Shown here in pieces: positions 40,277 through 48,086 of a stretch of 64,000 nt of DNA (positions are counted from its first letter, which is position 1; each line of letters opens with the position of its first letter). A program made the translations under genes and the position numbers. Origin of the DNA: Firmicutes bacterium UBA3553 (GTDB taxonomy: Bacteria; Bacillota; Clostridia; Tissierellales; Sedimentibacteraceae); assembly GCA_002381185.1 (NCBI GenBank), contig DFOA01000059.1, positions 1-64,000 of the forward strand. The letters are read 5' to 3'. Under the pieces are notes generated by a model. The model had not been told where the DNA came from and made no database searches. It saw only the letters and a program-made list of their open reading frames with translations.

Positions 40277-40672
40277 TTAAAGTTTAGTATCTATAACCAA
40301 GTCAATTATGTCTAATTCCTCTTTAAGATCTTTTCTAAACCTTACCTTTCCGTTAACTTCCTCATAATCAATACTGCACTCTTCGCATATACAATTTTCA
40401 TCATCTAAAAACACTACTTCTGGAAATTCATCGTCATAACAATCTTGACCGCATACCGTACATTTCATTGTCTCTTTTATAGTTGTTGTTTTTTCAGCCT
40501 CATTACAATCACTTATGTATTCCTCACATCGATACCAGCCTTCCTTAAAAGCCAAATCCATAGCTTTAAGCAATCTGTCATCTTTCATTTCGTCCCATAA
40601 TCCAAAGTCTTTTAAAATTCCTGCTATAGCTCCGTCTCTGTTTAGTTCTGCATATTTGCTCATGTTTTTCAT
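40277..40672 (-). CDS. Zinc-site protein, first gene of the leftward island
   Basis: A 131-aa acidic protein. The N-terminal half (SKYAELNRDGAIAGILKDFG) is helical; CTVCGQDCYDDEF and CICEECSID form a four-Cys zinc site near 70-105. It is first behind the island promoter. Function unknown. Confidence 0.65.
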   Translation of the reverse strand: MKNMSKYAELNRDGAIAGILKDFGLWDEMKDDRLLKAMDLAFKEGWYRCEEYISDCNEAEKTTTIKETMKCTVCGQDCYDDEFPEVVFLDDENCICEECSIDYEEVNGKVRFRKDLKEELDIIDLVIDTKL

Positions 40673-40731
40673 TCTATTACCTCCGACTAATTTTATTCGT
40701 TATTCAATTTGGCATTTCTTATCTTGCAAAC

Positions 40732-40760
40732 ATAATATCATACAGATATCAGTATGTCAA
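40732..40760 (-). promoter_or_regulatory. Promoter of the leftward island
   Basis: On the minus strand TTGACA (40760-40755) and TATTAT (40737-40732) are separated by 17 bases. The spacer holds an imperfect dyad (ATAC..GATATC..GTAT), a possible operator. It would drive all seven leftward genes. Confidence 0.75.
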
Positions 40761-40822
40761 TTATTTTTTTAATATATTTTTCATTTGTTTTCAAACAGTG
40801 CGAAAATGTGTAAAAATAGGCA

Positions 40823-40870
40823 TTGTTTTAATTTCTGCAGTAGGTATAATGTAAGTAACAGCTACTGCAG
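40823..40870 (+). promoter_or_regulatory. Candidate late promoter with inverted repeat
   Basis: TTGTTT (40823-40828) and TATAAT (40845-40850) are 16 bases apart. A 9-bp inverted repeat, CTGCAGTAG (40835-40843) and CTACTGCAG (40862-40870), brackets the -10, with one arm in the spacer and one after the expected start. A weak -35 plus such a repeat would suit activation by the ArpU-like protein or the phage sigma factor. Confidence 0.55.
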
Positions 40871-40928
40871 ATAAAAATATTTGTGGCAGTTTTTTATTTA
40901 TCAAAATTGATTTAAGGAGGTGGCTGCT

Positions 40929-41567
40929 GTGGCAGATAATAAAAAAAATGAAGGGCAGGAGCTGCCAGAAAAAAATAAGTTAGATAATATAGTTAAAAAA
41001 AACCTTGGCGGACGCCCATCATCATACGAAAGCCTTAAAATATCAACAAAATTGGAACAAGTGAAAGAATGGAAACTTAATGGTGCAACCAACAAACAGA
41101 TTGCTAAAAACTTAGGTATTTCTGTTTCTTCTTTTTGTGAGTATTTGAACAAGTATCCGGAGTTTAGACAAGCTATAGAAAAAGGTAAGGAAGTTATGGC
41201 CGACGAAATAGAAAATGCACTGTTCAAATCTGCAGTCGGATACAATTATATAAAAAAAATACCTTTTAAAGCTAAAAAAATCATTTACGACCCTGAAACA
41301 AATAAAAAAATAAGTGAAACAGAAGAAATTATTTATGGAGAGACGGAAGAACATGTTCCACCGCAAGCAATACCTGGAATTTTCATGATAAAGAATCTGA
41401 TGCCTGATAAGTATAAGGATAAAATTGAACATGAGCAAAATATCAATATTAATGTGAATAAATTGGATGCATTAACAAATGATGATTTGCTTAAAATTAT
41501 ACAGAACAGCGAGAGTTTATTGAAAAATGCAGGTTTTGTAGAAGTTGACTATGAAGTTTTGGATTAA
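40929..41567 (+). CDS. Terminase small subunit-like protein
   Basis: A 212-aa protein. It has a basic N-terminal helix-turn-helix region (LNGATNKQIAKNLGISVSSF then EYLNKYPEFRQAIEKGKE), a helical middle, and an end with EHVPPQAIPGIFMIKNLMPD, typical of phage small terminases that recognise the packaging site. GTG 40929 is chosen over GTG 40920, which overlaps the SD GGAGG. The large subunit follows 2.6 kb later. Confidence 0.8.
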   Translation: MADNKKNEGQELPEKNKLDNIVKKNLGGRPSSYESLKISTKLEQVKEWKLNGATNKQIAKNLGISVSSFCEYLNKYPEFRQAIEKGKEVMADEIENALFKSAVGYNYIKKIPFKAKKIIYDPETNKKISETEEIIYGETEEHVPPQAIPGIFMIKNLMPDKYKDKIEHEQNININVNKLDALTNDDLLKIIQNSESLLKNAGFVEVDYEVLD

Positions 41568-41691
41568 AAAAACTGTCACAAAACAAATCTTTTGCGACAT
41601 AAATTCCCCTTTGGAGAAATTAAAAAAGCCTGTGATTTATAGAGCAGATATTAATAATGTTGAAATATCAATGCATATTGCAATTAAATGA
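41551..41691 (+). CDS. Possible 46-aa protein overlapping the small terminase end
   Basis: An open frame from ATG 41551 (MKFWIKKTVTKQIFCDINSP) without a clear SD. It begins 17 bases before the small terminase ends. It may be chance. Confidence 0.3.
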   Translation: MKFWIKKTVTKQIFCDINSPLEKLKKPVIYRADINNVEISMHIAIK

Positions 41692-42043
41692 AAAGGGTAC
41701 CCCTACCTCCCGAAGACACCGGGGTGGGTTTCAAATACCTATAATGGTACCAACCTATTCCACCATACATGATTTCTAAAGGGGTATTCCTCTTAAGCAG
41801 GGGGGTGGGGTTTGTAATAAGCGTTCAAAAATATATTTTTTATTTTTTAAATAGCAAGAATTTATTGCAATACCTACTTAAAACCGTACGAATTTGCTAA
41901 GGCAATTCGTACAATAAGATTAATAAAAGGACTAACTCAATGTTTCACGGTAGATAATTGCTCAAATTACAGGTGTTCCACGGTTTTTTTGCGGGAATCA
42001 AAAAATCCCGATAAGTTTTCTTTAACAAAGTTGGTGATGTTAT
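41692..42043 (+). other. Structured non-coding stretch, candidate packaging site or RepL leader
   Basis: About 350 bases without a gene and with G/C-rich tracts unlike the rest of the phage. ACCCC-ACCTCCC (41699-41711) can pair with GGGGGGT-GGGGT (41800-41811) as a 12-bp long-range stem. A 9-bp hairpin has arms GTACGAATT (41886-41894) and AATTCGTAC (41904-41912). TGTT(T/C)CACGG occurs twice (41941-41950, 41974-41983). A further small repeat, CGGGA/TCCCG, lies at 41992-42010. Its position after the small terminase suggests cos/pac; its position before a RepL-like gene suggests a regulatory leader. Confidence 0.5.
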
Positions 42044-42640
42044 ATGTTAGGTGAAAATGAATTTCTATTATTTAACCCTGATACTGGAGAAATAAAAGGA
42101 ATATTTGACAGCGAAACACAGACTATCAGAAGTAAAGCGCAAGTTGAATATTATGATAAACATAAATTTGAAATAAATTCAAATAAAGTATACGACTTTG
42201 GACAGAGTGGCAAATTTAATATGTTCAGCACCTTTTCCATTGAGCAACTCGCTAATGAAGGATTAACGGGTACGGATTACAGAGTATTGCTGTTGATGAT
42301 GTCAGGTGTTGGGTACAAAACAGGATATATCTCAATGGGGAATAATCATTCAATGACACCCGAATGGATATCTAAAAAACTAGGTATAGATAAAAGAACG
42401 GCAGACCGCGTATTAAAAAAGTTGATAGACAAAGGAATAATAGCTATTGTAGTGACAGAGAAAAAGAAATCTTATTTCATGAACCCATATATTCAATATA
42501 AAGGCCGCTGGATAAGCAAGGATTTATACAATATGTTCAAAGATACAAAATGGGCTAAGCAAGCGGCAGAAGAACGAGAAAAAGAAGCAAAAAAACGCGA
42601 GGCAATGGAAATCAGCATATCGAAAAGACATATCGAATAA
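42044..42640 (+). CDS. RepL-like winged-helix protein
   Basis: A 198-aa protein resembling Firmicutes plasmid replication/maintenance protein RepL. The first 50 residues are a beta-rich lead-in (LLFNPDTGEIKGIFD), then a winged helix (about 65-150) with TPEWISKKLGIDKRTADRVL and MNPYIQYKGRWISKDLYNMF. The C-terminal tail is a charged helix. SD TTGGTGATG. In this late position it may be a regulator rather than a second replication initiator. Confidence 0.65.
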   Translation: MLGENEFLLFNPDTGEIKGIFDSETQTIRSKAQVEYYDKHKFEINSNKVYDFGQSGKFNMFSTFSIEQLANEGLTGTDYRVLLLMMSGVGYKTGYISMGNNHSMTPEWISKKLGIDKRTADRVLKKLIDKGIIAIVVTEKKKSYFMNPYIQYKGRWISKDLYNMFKDTKWAKQAAEEREKEAKKREAMEISISKRHIE

Positions 42641-42663
42641 AGCTTTTTAAAGTAGGTGATGAA

Positions 42664-42825
42664 ATGAAAGATTGTCACAAAGTATGTTATTTCTGTAAGG
42701 AATATAAAACCGTAAAAGAAATGGCAAAAAATTGTGAGACTTATAAGAAACGCAGCAGAGAGATAAGGTGTGCATCTTATAAAGCTAAAAAGCAGAGGTT
42801 AGCAAATGGGGAAACTACTACATAG
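42664..42825 (+). CDS. Tiny Cys-rich phage protein
   Basis: A 53-aa basic protein with CHKVCYFCKEY, NCETY and IRCASY, five Cys in all, one or two zinc sites. SD AGTAGGTGAT. It overlaps the next gene by 20 bases. Confidence 0.65.
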   Translation: MKDCHKVCYFCKEYKTVKEMAKNCETYKKRSREIRCASYKAKKQRLANGETTT

Positions 42826-43111
42826 GCATAATGAATTTATTGTTATCGAAGAAGAACACAGCAGAGGTGTTGTTCTTATAAATGCCAAAGGAATTTACCG
42901 TAATCATGGACATTTAAAAAAGCTCTCCACTGCTATAATGATGATAGATTTAATTGAACGCAAGATTATACCAAAGAGCGATTACCTGCGTGGAACAGCT
43001 TTTAGAGTGTCTTTGGATGATAATTATAAAGTAAAGGTTCAGAGGAAGATAGATAAAGATAAAAGCAAACAGAAATTTATCAACATCAACAAGGGTGTTG
43101 TTAAAAAATAA
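42806..43111 (+). CDS. Phage protein of unknown function
   Basis: A 101-aa basic protein (IVIEEEHSRGVVLINAKGIY, ending KKDKSKQKF-type Lys-rich tail). SD AGAGGTTAG is fair. No family recognised. Confidence 0.65.
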   Translation: MGKLLHRHNEFIVIEEEHSRGVVLINAKGIYRNHGHLKKLSTAIMMIDLIERKIIPKSDYLRGTAFRVSLDDNYKVKVQRKIDKDKSKQKFININKGVVKK

Positions 43112-43132
43112 AATTTCTTAGGAGGAAGAAAA

Positions 43133-43387
43133 ATGAACGAATTAAAAACAACAACCGCACAGCCAGAACCCAAGCTGTCGGAGATTATTGCCAATATCGA
43201 GGAACAGCAACAACAAATTAAAGCAATTTCTAATGAAATTAATGCAAGATTATATGGCTCATGCATAGACGAATCTGGTGTAATATCCAACAATAATATT
43301 GACGGATATTATTCACGATTAGAAGCAGCATTGGGCAAAAATAAAGAAATTATCAAAATCTTAACTGGAATAGTTGAATTTCTATAG
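43133..43387 (+). CDS. Small helical phage protein
   Basis: An 84-aa protein with coiled-coil character (LSEIIANIEEQQQQIKAISN). SD TTAGGAGG. It precedes the Tad1-like gene by nine bases, so the two are probably co-translated. Function unknown. Confidence 0.7.
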   Translation: MNELKTTTAQPEPKLSEIIANIEEQQQQIKAISNEINARLYGSCIDESGVISNNNIDGYYSRLEAALGKNKEIIKILTGIVEFL

Positions 43388-43396
43388 GAGGGAGAA

Positions 43397-43765
43397 ATGA
43401 GAAAATTAAGCACAATTCAAAAAAGAGAAAATTTAAATACGGTTTATGCAGTAGATGAACCGGGCAACGGTGGAGCTAACCACAAATATGATATAACGTG
43501 GGATACTTACAATAACGGCTACATCTCGACACAAGGAATCATATTTCAAAACGGAGCACGAAAGGAAAAAAACTCCACCCACGGAGTTATAGATTCTGAT
43601 TTGCTTGAAATAGTAAGAGACAGATTAAAGGCATTTCAGGCAGGCCCTTTTGCGACAAGAGAAAATGCCTGTGCTTTAACCCATATTGAAGAAGCTCTTA
43701 TGTGGATGAATAGACGCGTAGAGGATAGAATTGAACGGAATGTATTAGGGACAAATCAGAAGTAA
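43397..43765 (+). CDS. tad1: Tad1-like anti-defence cyclic nucleotide sponge
   Basis: A 122-aa protein matching the Thoeris anti-defence 1 (Tad1) family. The middle has HKYDITWD and a beta segment IIFQNGARKE, and the C-terminal hairpin domain reads DLLEIVRDRLKAFQAGPFA, then TRENACALTHIEEALMWMNR and RIERNVLGTNQK. The RENAxALTxxEEALMW core and the Gly-Thr end are the family pattern. Tad1 proteins bind and sequester the cyclic ADP-ribose isomers made by ThsB, and several also bind CBASS cyclic trinucleotides, so host effectors stay inactive. SD AGGAGGGAG. Confidence 0.8.
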   Translation: MRKLSTIQKRENLNTVYAVDEPGNGGANHKYDITWDTYNNGYISTQGIIFQNGARKEKNSTHGVIDSDLLEIVRDRLKAFQAGPFATRENACALTHIEEALMWMNRRVEDRIERNVLGTNQK

Positions 43766-43819
43766 AACTCAGTCATAAACAAGCAATATAGAATACATAT
43801 GGGGACGTAAGAGCCCGGC

Positions 43820-43844
43820 AAAGCACTTCTTATGAGGTGCTTTT
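43820..43844 (+). terminator. Terminator-like hairpin before the tRNA
   Basis: AAAGCAC (43820-43826) and GTGCTTT (43837-43843) pair around a ten-base loop, followed by T. It may trim or end transcripts from the anti-defence genes, or mark the 5' processing boundary of the tRNA. Confidence 0.55.
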
Positions 43845-43849
43845 AGTTT

Positions 43850-43922
43850 GCTGATGTAGCTCAATTGGTAGAGCAACTGTTTTGTAATCAGTTCGTTGAG
43901 GGTTCGATTCCTTTCGTCGGCT
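43850..43922 (+). tRNA. tRNA-Thr (UGU)
   Basis: A complete cloverleaf of 73 bases: acceptor GCTGATG with CGTCGGC (two wobble pairs), D-stem GCTC/GAGC, anticodon loop TTTGTAA giving UGU, T-loop TTCGATT. The last anticodon-stem pair is T-T. CCA is not encoded, and the discriminator is T. It decodes ACA, a frequent Thr codon in this A/T-rich genome. It stands alone in the late region and may replace tRNA damaged by host nucleases. Confidence 0.92.
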
Positions 43923-43952
43923 TTGATTTTAATATAAAAGGGGGAACGCCCT

Positions 43953-44123
43953 ATGACAATAGGAGAATATATTCAAGCAACAGACATTAAAACGTATAAC
44001 AAACTGTTAAAACTATGTAATTCTAAGCCTAAAAAGCCTATTTCGTTGGGCGATAGCATTGAAAATCTGATGAAGCACGACAGTTATAGGCGAGTTGGCA
44101 GGAGAGTAAGGCAAAAACAATAG
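43953..44123 (+). CDS. Small phage protein before the large terminase
   Basis: A 56-aa basic protein (MTIGEYIQATDIKTYNKLL, then LGDSIENLMKHDSYRR and an Arg-rich end). Its SD is weak (GGGGGAACG). Short proteins of this kind often precede terminase genes. Function unknown. Confidence 0.65.
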   Translation: MTIGEYIQATDIKTYNKLLKLCNSKPKKPISLGDSIENLMKHDSYRRVGRRVRQKQ

Positions 44124-44149
44124 ATAATACCTAAATTCTGATAAGTATT

Positions 44150-44182
44150 AAAGACAGGTCACACCTCCGCCTGTCTTTTTTA
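44150..44182 (+). terminator. Intrinsic terminator before terL
   Basis: AAAGACAGG (44150-44158) and CCTGTCTTT (44170-44178) form a 9-bp stem followed by more T. It would separate the RepL/Tad1/tRNA segment from the terminase transcript, unless antitermination operates. Confidence 0.85.
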
Positions 44183-44201
44183 CTGTAAAAGAGGTGACGT
44201 T

Positions 44202-45896
44202 ATGGAGGAAATGCCTAAAAAGTTAACAAAAAAAGAAATTCAAGACCATTTAGCACTTATTAAGCTCTCTAAAAGGTTAATTGAAAAAAATAAAATGCTT
44301 TCAGATTTAATATATTTCATGGAAAACTATGTATATATCGAAAACAAAAGCGGCAAAACACCACAAGACAGAAGTATTTTATTTAAACTTTTCCCTGAGC
44401 AGCTAAGAGCTATCGATGAAATAGTCAATCATAAGCTTAACATCATTATAAAAGCACGTCAATTAGGTATCACTTGGCTTGTAATTTCGTATGGACTTCA
44501 TCAATGTTTTGCGGTTGAACAATTTACAGTAGCGGTATTATCACAAACAGAAGATTATATGAAAGATGCAATTAATAGGTTTGAATATATTATACTTAGG
44601 CTGCCTAAATGGTTTATTCAGGAATATAACAAAGAAACCAAAACATTTAACAGTATGTATCTTTACGAAAAGACGTCAACAGAGATAACTATTTATCATC
44701 CGCCAAAAGAAAACGGAGTAAGAATTACAAGTACAATAAAAGGACTTGTATCTACAGAGAGAGCGGGCCAATCTTTGACCGTCGATTTAGTAATATTTGA
44801 TGAATGGGCCAGACATGATAATGCAAAAGCCGTATTCGCTGCTGCGTTCCCAACAATTAATAGGCCAGACAGTGGTAAATTTATAGGTTTATCAACGAAT
44901 GAGAGAGGAAGCTATTTTGAAGAAATAGTAACAAACTGCCTAGATACCAATGATATGGGTTTTAACTTAATATTCTTGAATGTATTCGCTGACCCAAGAC
45001 GTACAAAGGAATGGTATGAAAATACCAAGAAAACATTAAAAGAATCTTGGCGGCTTAATTATCCTGAAAAAATAGAAGATGCTTTATCAGCAGGTGAAAT
45101 GACTGCCTTCCCAGAGTTTTCAAGAGAAATACATGTCTGTGAGCCGTTTTCTATACCAGACCACTGGATAAAATGGGGCGCTGTAGATAATGGATTGGGA
45201 GGACCAAGAGATCCGTTTTGTTGGTTCAAGGCAGCTTTGAGTGAAGATGGAACAACATATCTTTACTATGAATATACGACAGAAAAAGGAAAAGGCAATA
45301 TAATTTATTATTCAGACCAAGCTAAGAAGTTTATGTCAGACTGTTTTGTTGATTTAACGGAAGAAGCTAAACAAGAAATTGAAGATTTACACCTTGGATT
45401 TGAAACTGATTCGATAAAACGTCACGGCAAAGAACCACTAAAATATGTTGCATTTGGATTAGATGCATTTAACAAAGACACAGCCAAAGGAACAGGTAAA
45501 AGCCTTATGGATATTTACACGGAAGCAGGATTTAATTATCCAACTGTTAGAGCAAATACAGACCGCAAGCTTGGAAAAGACATTATCCATGAATATTTAA
45601 AGCCAGAACCTAACGGAATTGACGACAAGAAGACAGCCAAACTTCAAATATTTAGTACATGTAAATTTGTAATAAAACATTTACCTCAATTAACAGTGGA
45701 TGAAAACAATCCAAATGTAATTGCTGGAAACTCTGCAATTGATAATACAGCAGACGCTTTAAAGTATTTATTGATAGGCAGTCCAAGAAACAGCACTCAA
45801 AAGATACAACAACCTGAAACGCCTATTAAAAAATATAAAAAAGAAAGAATAAAAAAGTTAAATAAAAAAATGCGCCACAATGGTGTTTTAAATTAG
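44202..45896 (+). CDS. terL: Terminase large subunit
   Basis: A 564-aa packaging ATPase-nuclease. The N-terminal ATPase domain has the degenerate Walker A IIKARQLGITWLV near residue 87 (KARQLG replaces GxxxxGK, as usual for this family) and Walker B LVIFDEWAR near 199. The C-terminal half carries the RNase-H-like nuclease (VDNGLGGPRDPFCWF near 328 and later Asp residues in FGLDAFNKD and SAIDNTADAL). SD AAGAGGTGAC. It cuts and drives DNA into proheads through the portal. Confidence 0.93.
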   Translation: MEEMPKKLTKKEIQDHLALIKLSKRLIEKNKMLSDLIYFMENYVYIENKSGKTPQDRSILFKLFPEQLRAIDEIVNHKLNIIIKARQLGITWLVISYGLHQCFAVEQFTVAVLSQTEDYMKDAINRFEYIILRLPKWFIQEYNKETKTFNSMYLYEKTSTEITIYHPPKENGVRITSTIKGLVSTERAGQSLTVDLVIFDEWARHDNAKAVFAAAFPTINRPDSGKFIGLSTNERGSYFEEIVTNCLDTNDMGFNLIFLNVFADPRRTKEWYENTKKTLKESWRLNYPEKIEDALSAGEMTAFPEFSREIHVCEPFSIPDHWIKWGAVDNGLGGPRDPFCWFKAALSEDGTTYLYYEYTTEKGKGNIIYYSDQAKKFMSDCFVDLTEEAKQEIEDLHLGFETDSIKRHGKEPLKYVAFGLDAFNKDTAKGTGKSLMDIYTEAGFNYPTVRANTDRKLGKDIIHEYLKPEPNGIDDKKTAKLQIFSTCKFVIKHLPQLTVDENNPNVIAGNSAIDNTADALKYLLIGSPRNSTQKIQQPETPIKKYKKERIKKLNKKMRHNGVLN

Positions 45897-45905
45897 GAGG
45901 AAAAT

Positions 45906-46304
45906 ATGATAACTATAAAGCAATTAGGAATAGGAAAAGCAGTGAATAAAAAATACTGCAGCATTATAGGAAATAAAGACATAGCAACTCACTATATAGG
46001 TGATGTTAAAAGCCCGCATAAACCAGCAAATGTTTATGTGAACGAAGAAATTTTAAGAGAACTGTACAAAGAAATCGGAGATATATTGGGAATAACTTCG
46101 TCAGAGGTGTTTAAACCGCTTACAGTAAACGAAGCATCTATGTATGAAGATTACGTTAAGTACCTTTACAGCACAAGTAATTCAGCTACTAAAGCAGGGC
46201 TACAAGAATTTTGTAAGTCTCACGATATTAAATTGCCTGAAAACCCAGATGATTTAAGGGTTAAAGATTATCTTGATTTAATTTTTCCGGAATTAAAAGT
46301 ATAA
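45906..46304 (+). CDS. Phage protein of unknown function after terL
   Basis: A 132-aa protein (ITIKQLGIGKAVNKKYCSII). The middle and C-terminal parts are helical and acidic, ending FPELKV. SD TTAGGAGG. It sits between terminase and fibre genes, and no family is recognised. Confidence 0.65.
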   Translation: MITIKQLGIGKAVNKKYCSIIGNKDIATHYIGDVKSPHKPANVYVNEEILRELYKEIGDILGITSSEVFKPLTVNEASMYEDYVKYLYSTSNSATKAGLQEFCKSHDIKLPENPDDLRVKDYLDLIFPELKV

Positions 46305-46316
46305 GGCGGTGTTCTT

Positions 46317-46676
46317 ATGTTATTTCTTAAAGGTACAGATATAAGTATTCCACAAGGTGAAAGTGAAACTATAAGAATTGAACTTACAGATGAATTAGGA
46401 CAACAAATACCGCTAGTATCAGGCGATGTAGTGTATTTATCTGTTAATCTTAATCCAGAAAAGAATGGATACTTATTTCAGAAAAAAGAAACTCAATTTA
46501 ATAACGGAATCGCTTATATACCAATAAGAACAGAAGATACGATAAATGCTAGGTTGCGCACATACAAATACGACATAAGAATAACCTTTGCAAGCAATCC
46601 TGCTGAATTTGTCACAATTATAAAAGAAAGCGACTTTACTATTATACAGGCGGTGACTAAAGATGTTGGAGATTAA
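46317..46676 (+). CDS. Beta-sandwich fibre or baseplate-like protein
   Basis: A 119-aa protein resembling the N-terminal domain of BppU-type baseplate proteins: IPQGESETIRIELTDELGQQ, SGDVVYLSVN and YDIRITFASNP, a beta-sandwich pattern. It may be the virion-binding base of the following collagen-like fibre, whose gene it overlaps by 14 bases. Confidence 0.65.
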   Translation: MLFLKGTDISIPQGESETIRIELTDELGQQIPLVSGDVVYLSVNLNPEKNGYLFQKKETQFNNGIAYIPIRTEDTINARLRTYKYDIRITFASNPAEFVTIIKESDFTIIQAVTKDVGD

Positions 46677-47262
46677 CGCAATTATTAAAGAAAATGTTGC
46701 GGTAAAAGCAACGCTTAATAATAGATTAAGTGTTAATACAAATATTGTTGCGGTAGGTCCTAAAGGCGATAAAGGTGACAAAGGAGAAAAGGGCGACAAA
46801 GGATTGCAAGGATTGCAGGGAATTCAGGGCGTACAAGGACCAAAGGGCGACAAAGGTGACACCGGGGAGCAAGGAATACAAGGTCTTCAAGGAATTAAAG
46901 GCGATACAGGCGAACAGGGCGAACAGGGATTAAATGCGTATCAAATATGGCTTAACAACGGTAATATCGGAACGGAACAGGATTTCCTTGATAGTTTAAA
47001 AGGAGAAGAAGGTCTTCAAGGACCTTCTGGCCAAGATGGTGAGGCGGGGCAAGATGGAATCGGCGTTCCTTTAGGTGGTTTAACAGGGCAAGTATTGGCG
47101 AAGGCATCTGACGATGATTTTAATACTGAATGGGTGGACCAAAGCGGTGGTTTATCTGAAATAATTATAGAAGATTACGACAATGGAATATCGTATACAA
47201 AAACTGAATTTATTGAAAATGGGCATTATGTAATTCGTTTAAGTGGAGGTGATGATGTTTAA
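46663..47262 (+). CDS. Collagen-like fibre protein
   Basis: A 199-aa protein with a short beta N-terminus, then Gly-X-Y repeats (about 32-90 and again about 113-137) rich in GDKG, GLQG and GEQG triplets. The C-terminal part is beta-rich (LSEIIIEDYDNGISYTKTEF). Collagen-like triplets form trimeric rods in phage fibres. The repeated triplets are also a likely recombination spot. Confidence 0.88.
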   Translation: MLEINAIIKENVAVKATLNNRLSVNTNIVAVGPKGDKGDKGEKGDKGLQGLQGIQGVQGPKGDKGDTGEQGIQGLQGIKGDTGEQGEQGLNAYQIWLNNGNIGTEQDFLDSLKGEEGLQGPSGQDGEAGQDGIGVPLGGLTGQVLAKASDDDFNTEWVDQSGGLSEIIIEDYDNGISYTKTEFIENGHYVIRLSGGDDV

Positions 47263-47843
47263 TGAATACAGATTTAATTTTGCCAAATGGCGAACAAATG
47301 GAGCGTTTGATAAATGCAGTAGAAAACGTAAATAATGGCGGAAGTGAAGCTAGTATTATAAGTTACATATCTTATCCAGGTAGCGAAAGCGAGATAACTG
47401 ATTTTACCGAACATATTTATTCTGAAGAAGAAATATCAATTAGAATTAAATATAAATTTATTAGATATGGAGATATTGTTCAATTTTTGATTGACAGAAT
47501 AAATTTGAGTATACCTGAAACCTTAATGCAATTGGACAAAATGTTTGAAATACCAATAACAAGCTTGTTTTTTAAACCGTTATTTCCATTAATAGATTCA
47601 TTTATCATGCCAGATATCGGACAAGGAAATACTACATTAATTCAATTAATGATTGGTTTGAATGTAACTCAACAACCGGCAGATAGTATAACTTTTGCTA
47701 TAATGTACATTAATCCAAATGAAAGCTCAGGAGCAACTATGCGCGGAGTATTTAATGTAACTTATCCTGCTAAATACAAAGACAACAACGACCCGCCGAC
47801 AGAAGTCGTATATACTCCGGTTGAGATAGCAAATCAGAGTTAG
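47262..47843 (+). CDS. Virion protein of unknown type in the fibre block
   Basis: A 193-aa protein; its start (NTDLILPNGEQMERLINAVE) resembles fibre-associated proteins. A central beta-rich segment and the end YPAKYKDNNDPPTEVVY follow. SD GGAGGTGATG. Likely part of the adsorption apparatus, from position. Confidence 0.6.
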   Translation: MNTDLILPNGEQMERLINAVENVNNGGSEASIISYISYPGSESEITDFTEHIYSEEEISIRIKYKFIRYGDIVQFLIDRINLSIPETLMQLDKMFEIPITSLFFKPLFPLIDSFIMPDIGQGNTTLIQLMIGLNVTQQPADSITFAIMYINPNESSGATMRGVFNVTYPAKYKDNNDPPTEVVYTPVEIANQS

Positions 47844-47867
47844 TTTTTAAAGAAGGTGATAATAATT

Positions 47868-48062
47868 ATGGTTACTCAAATAAGAAATCAAATTAATGGC
47901 GGCCCGATTGGATATCAGGGATTATCAACGGATGATAAGCCTACAACGAATGATGTAGAAAACGGATTTTTCTTTTATGAACTAGATACATTGGATAGAT
48001 ATTTATATGATAAAAACAATAACGGGTGGAACCTGGCTGGCAAAATTTCTTTAAATTCTTAA
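47868..48062 (+). CDS. Small paralogue of the tail-fibre N-terminus
   Basis: A 64-aa protein (VTQIRNQINGGPIGYQGLST, ending NGWNLAGKI) that matches the first 60 residues of the next protein, including IRN...GYQGLS and ELDTL..YDKNN.GW. ATG 47868 has SD AAGGTGAT. It is either a fibre-attachment paralogue or a duplication remnant. Confidence 0.75.
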   Translation: MVTQIRNQINGGPIGYQGLSTDDKPTTNDVENGFFFYELDTLDRYLYDKNNNGWNLAGKISLNS

Positions 48063-48086
48063 ATAAAATAGTAAGGCGGTGAAAAT

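Noticed and set aside
43801..43819. G/C-rich bases before the tRNA as a packaging site
   Set aside because: Too short and better explained as part of the hairpin and tRNA leader; the stretch at 41.7-42.0 kb is a stronger candidate.
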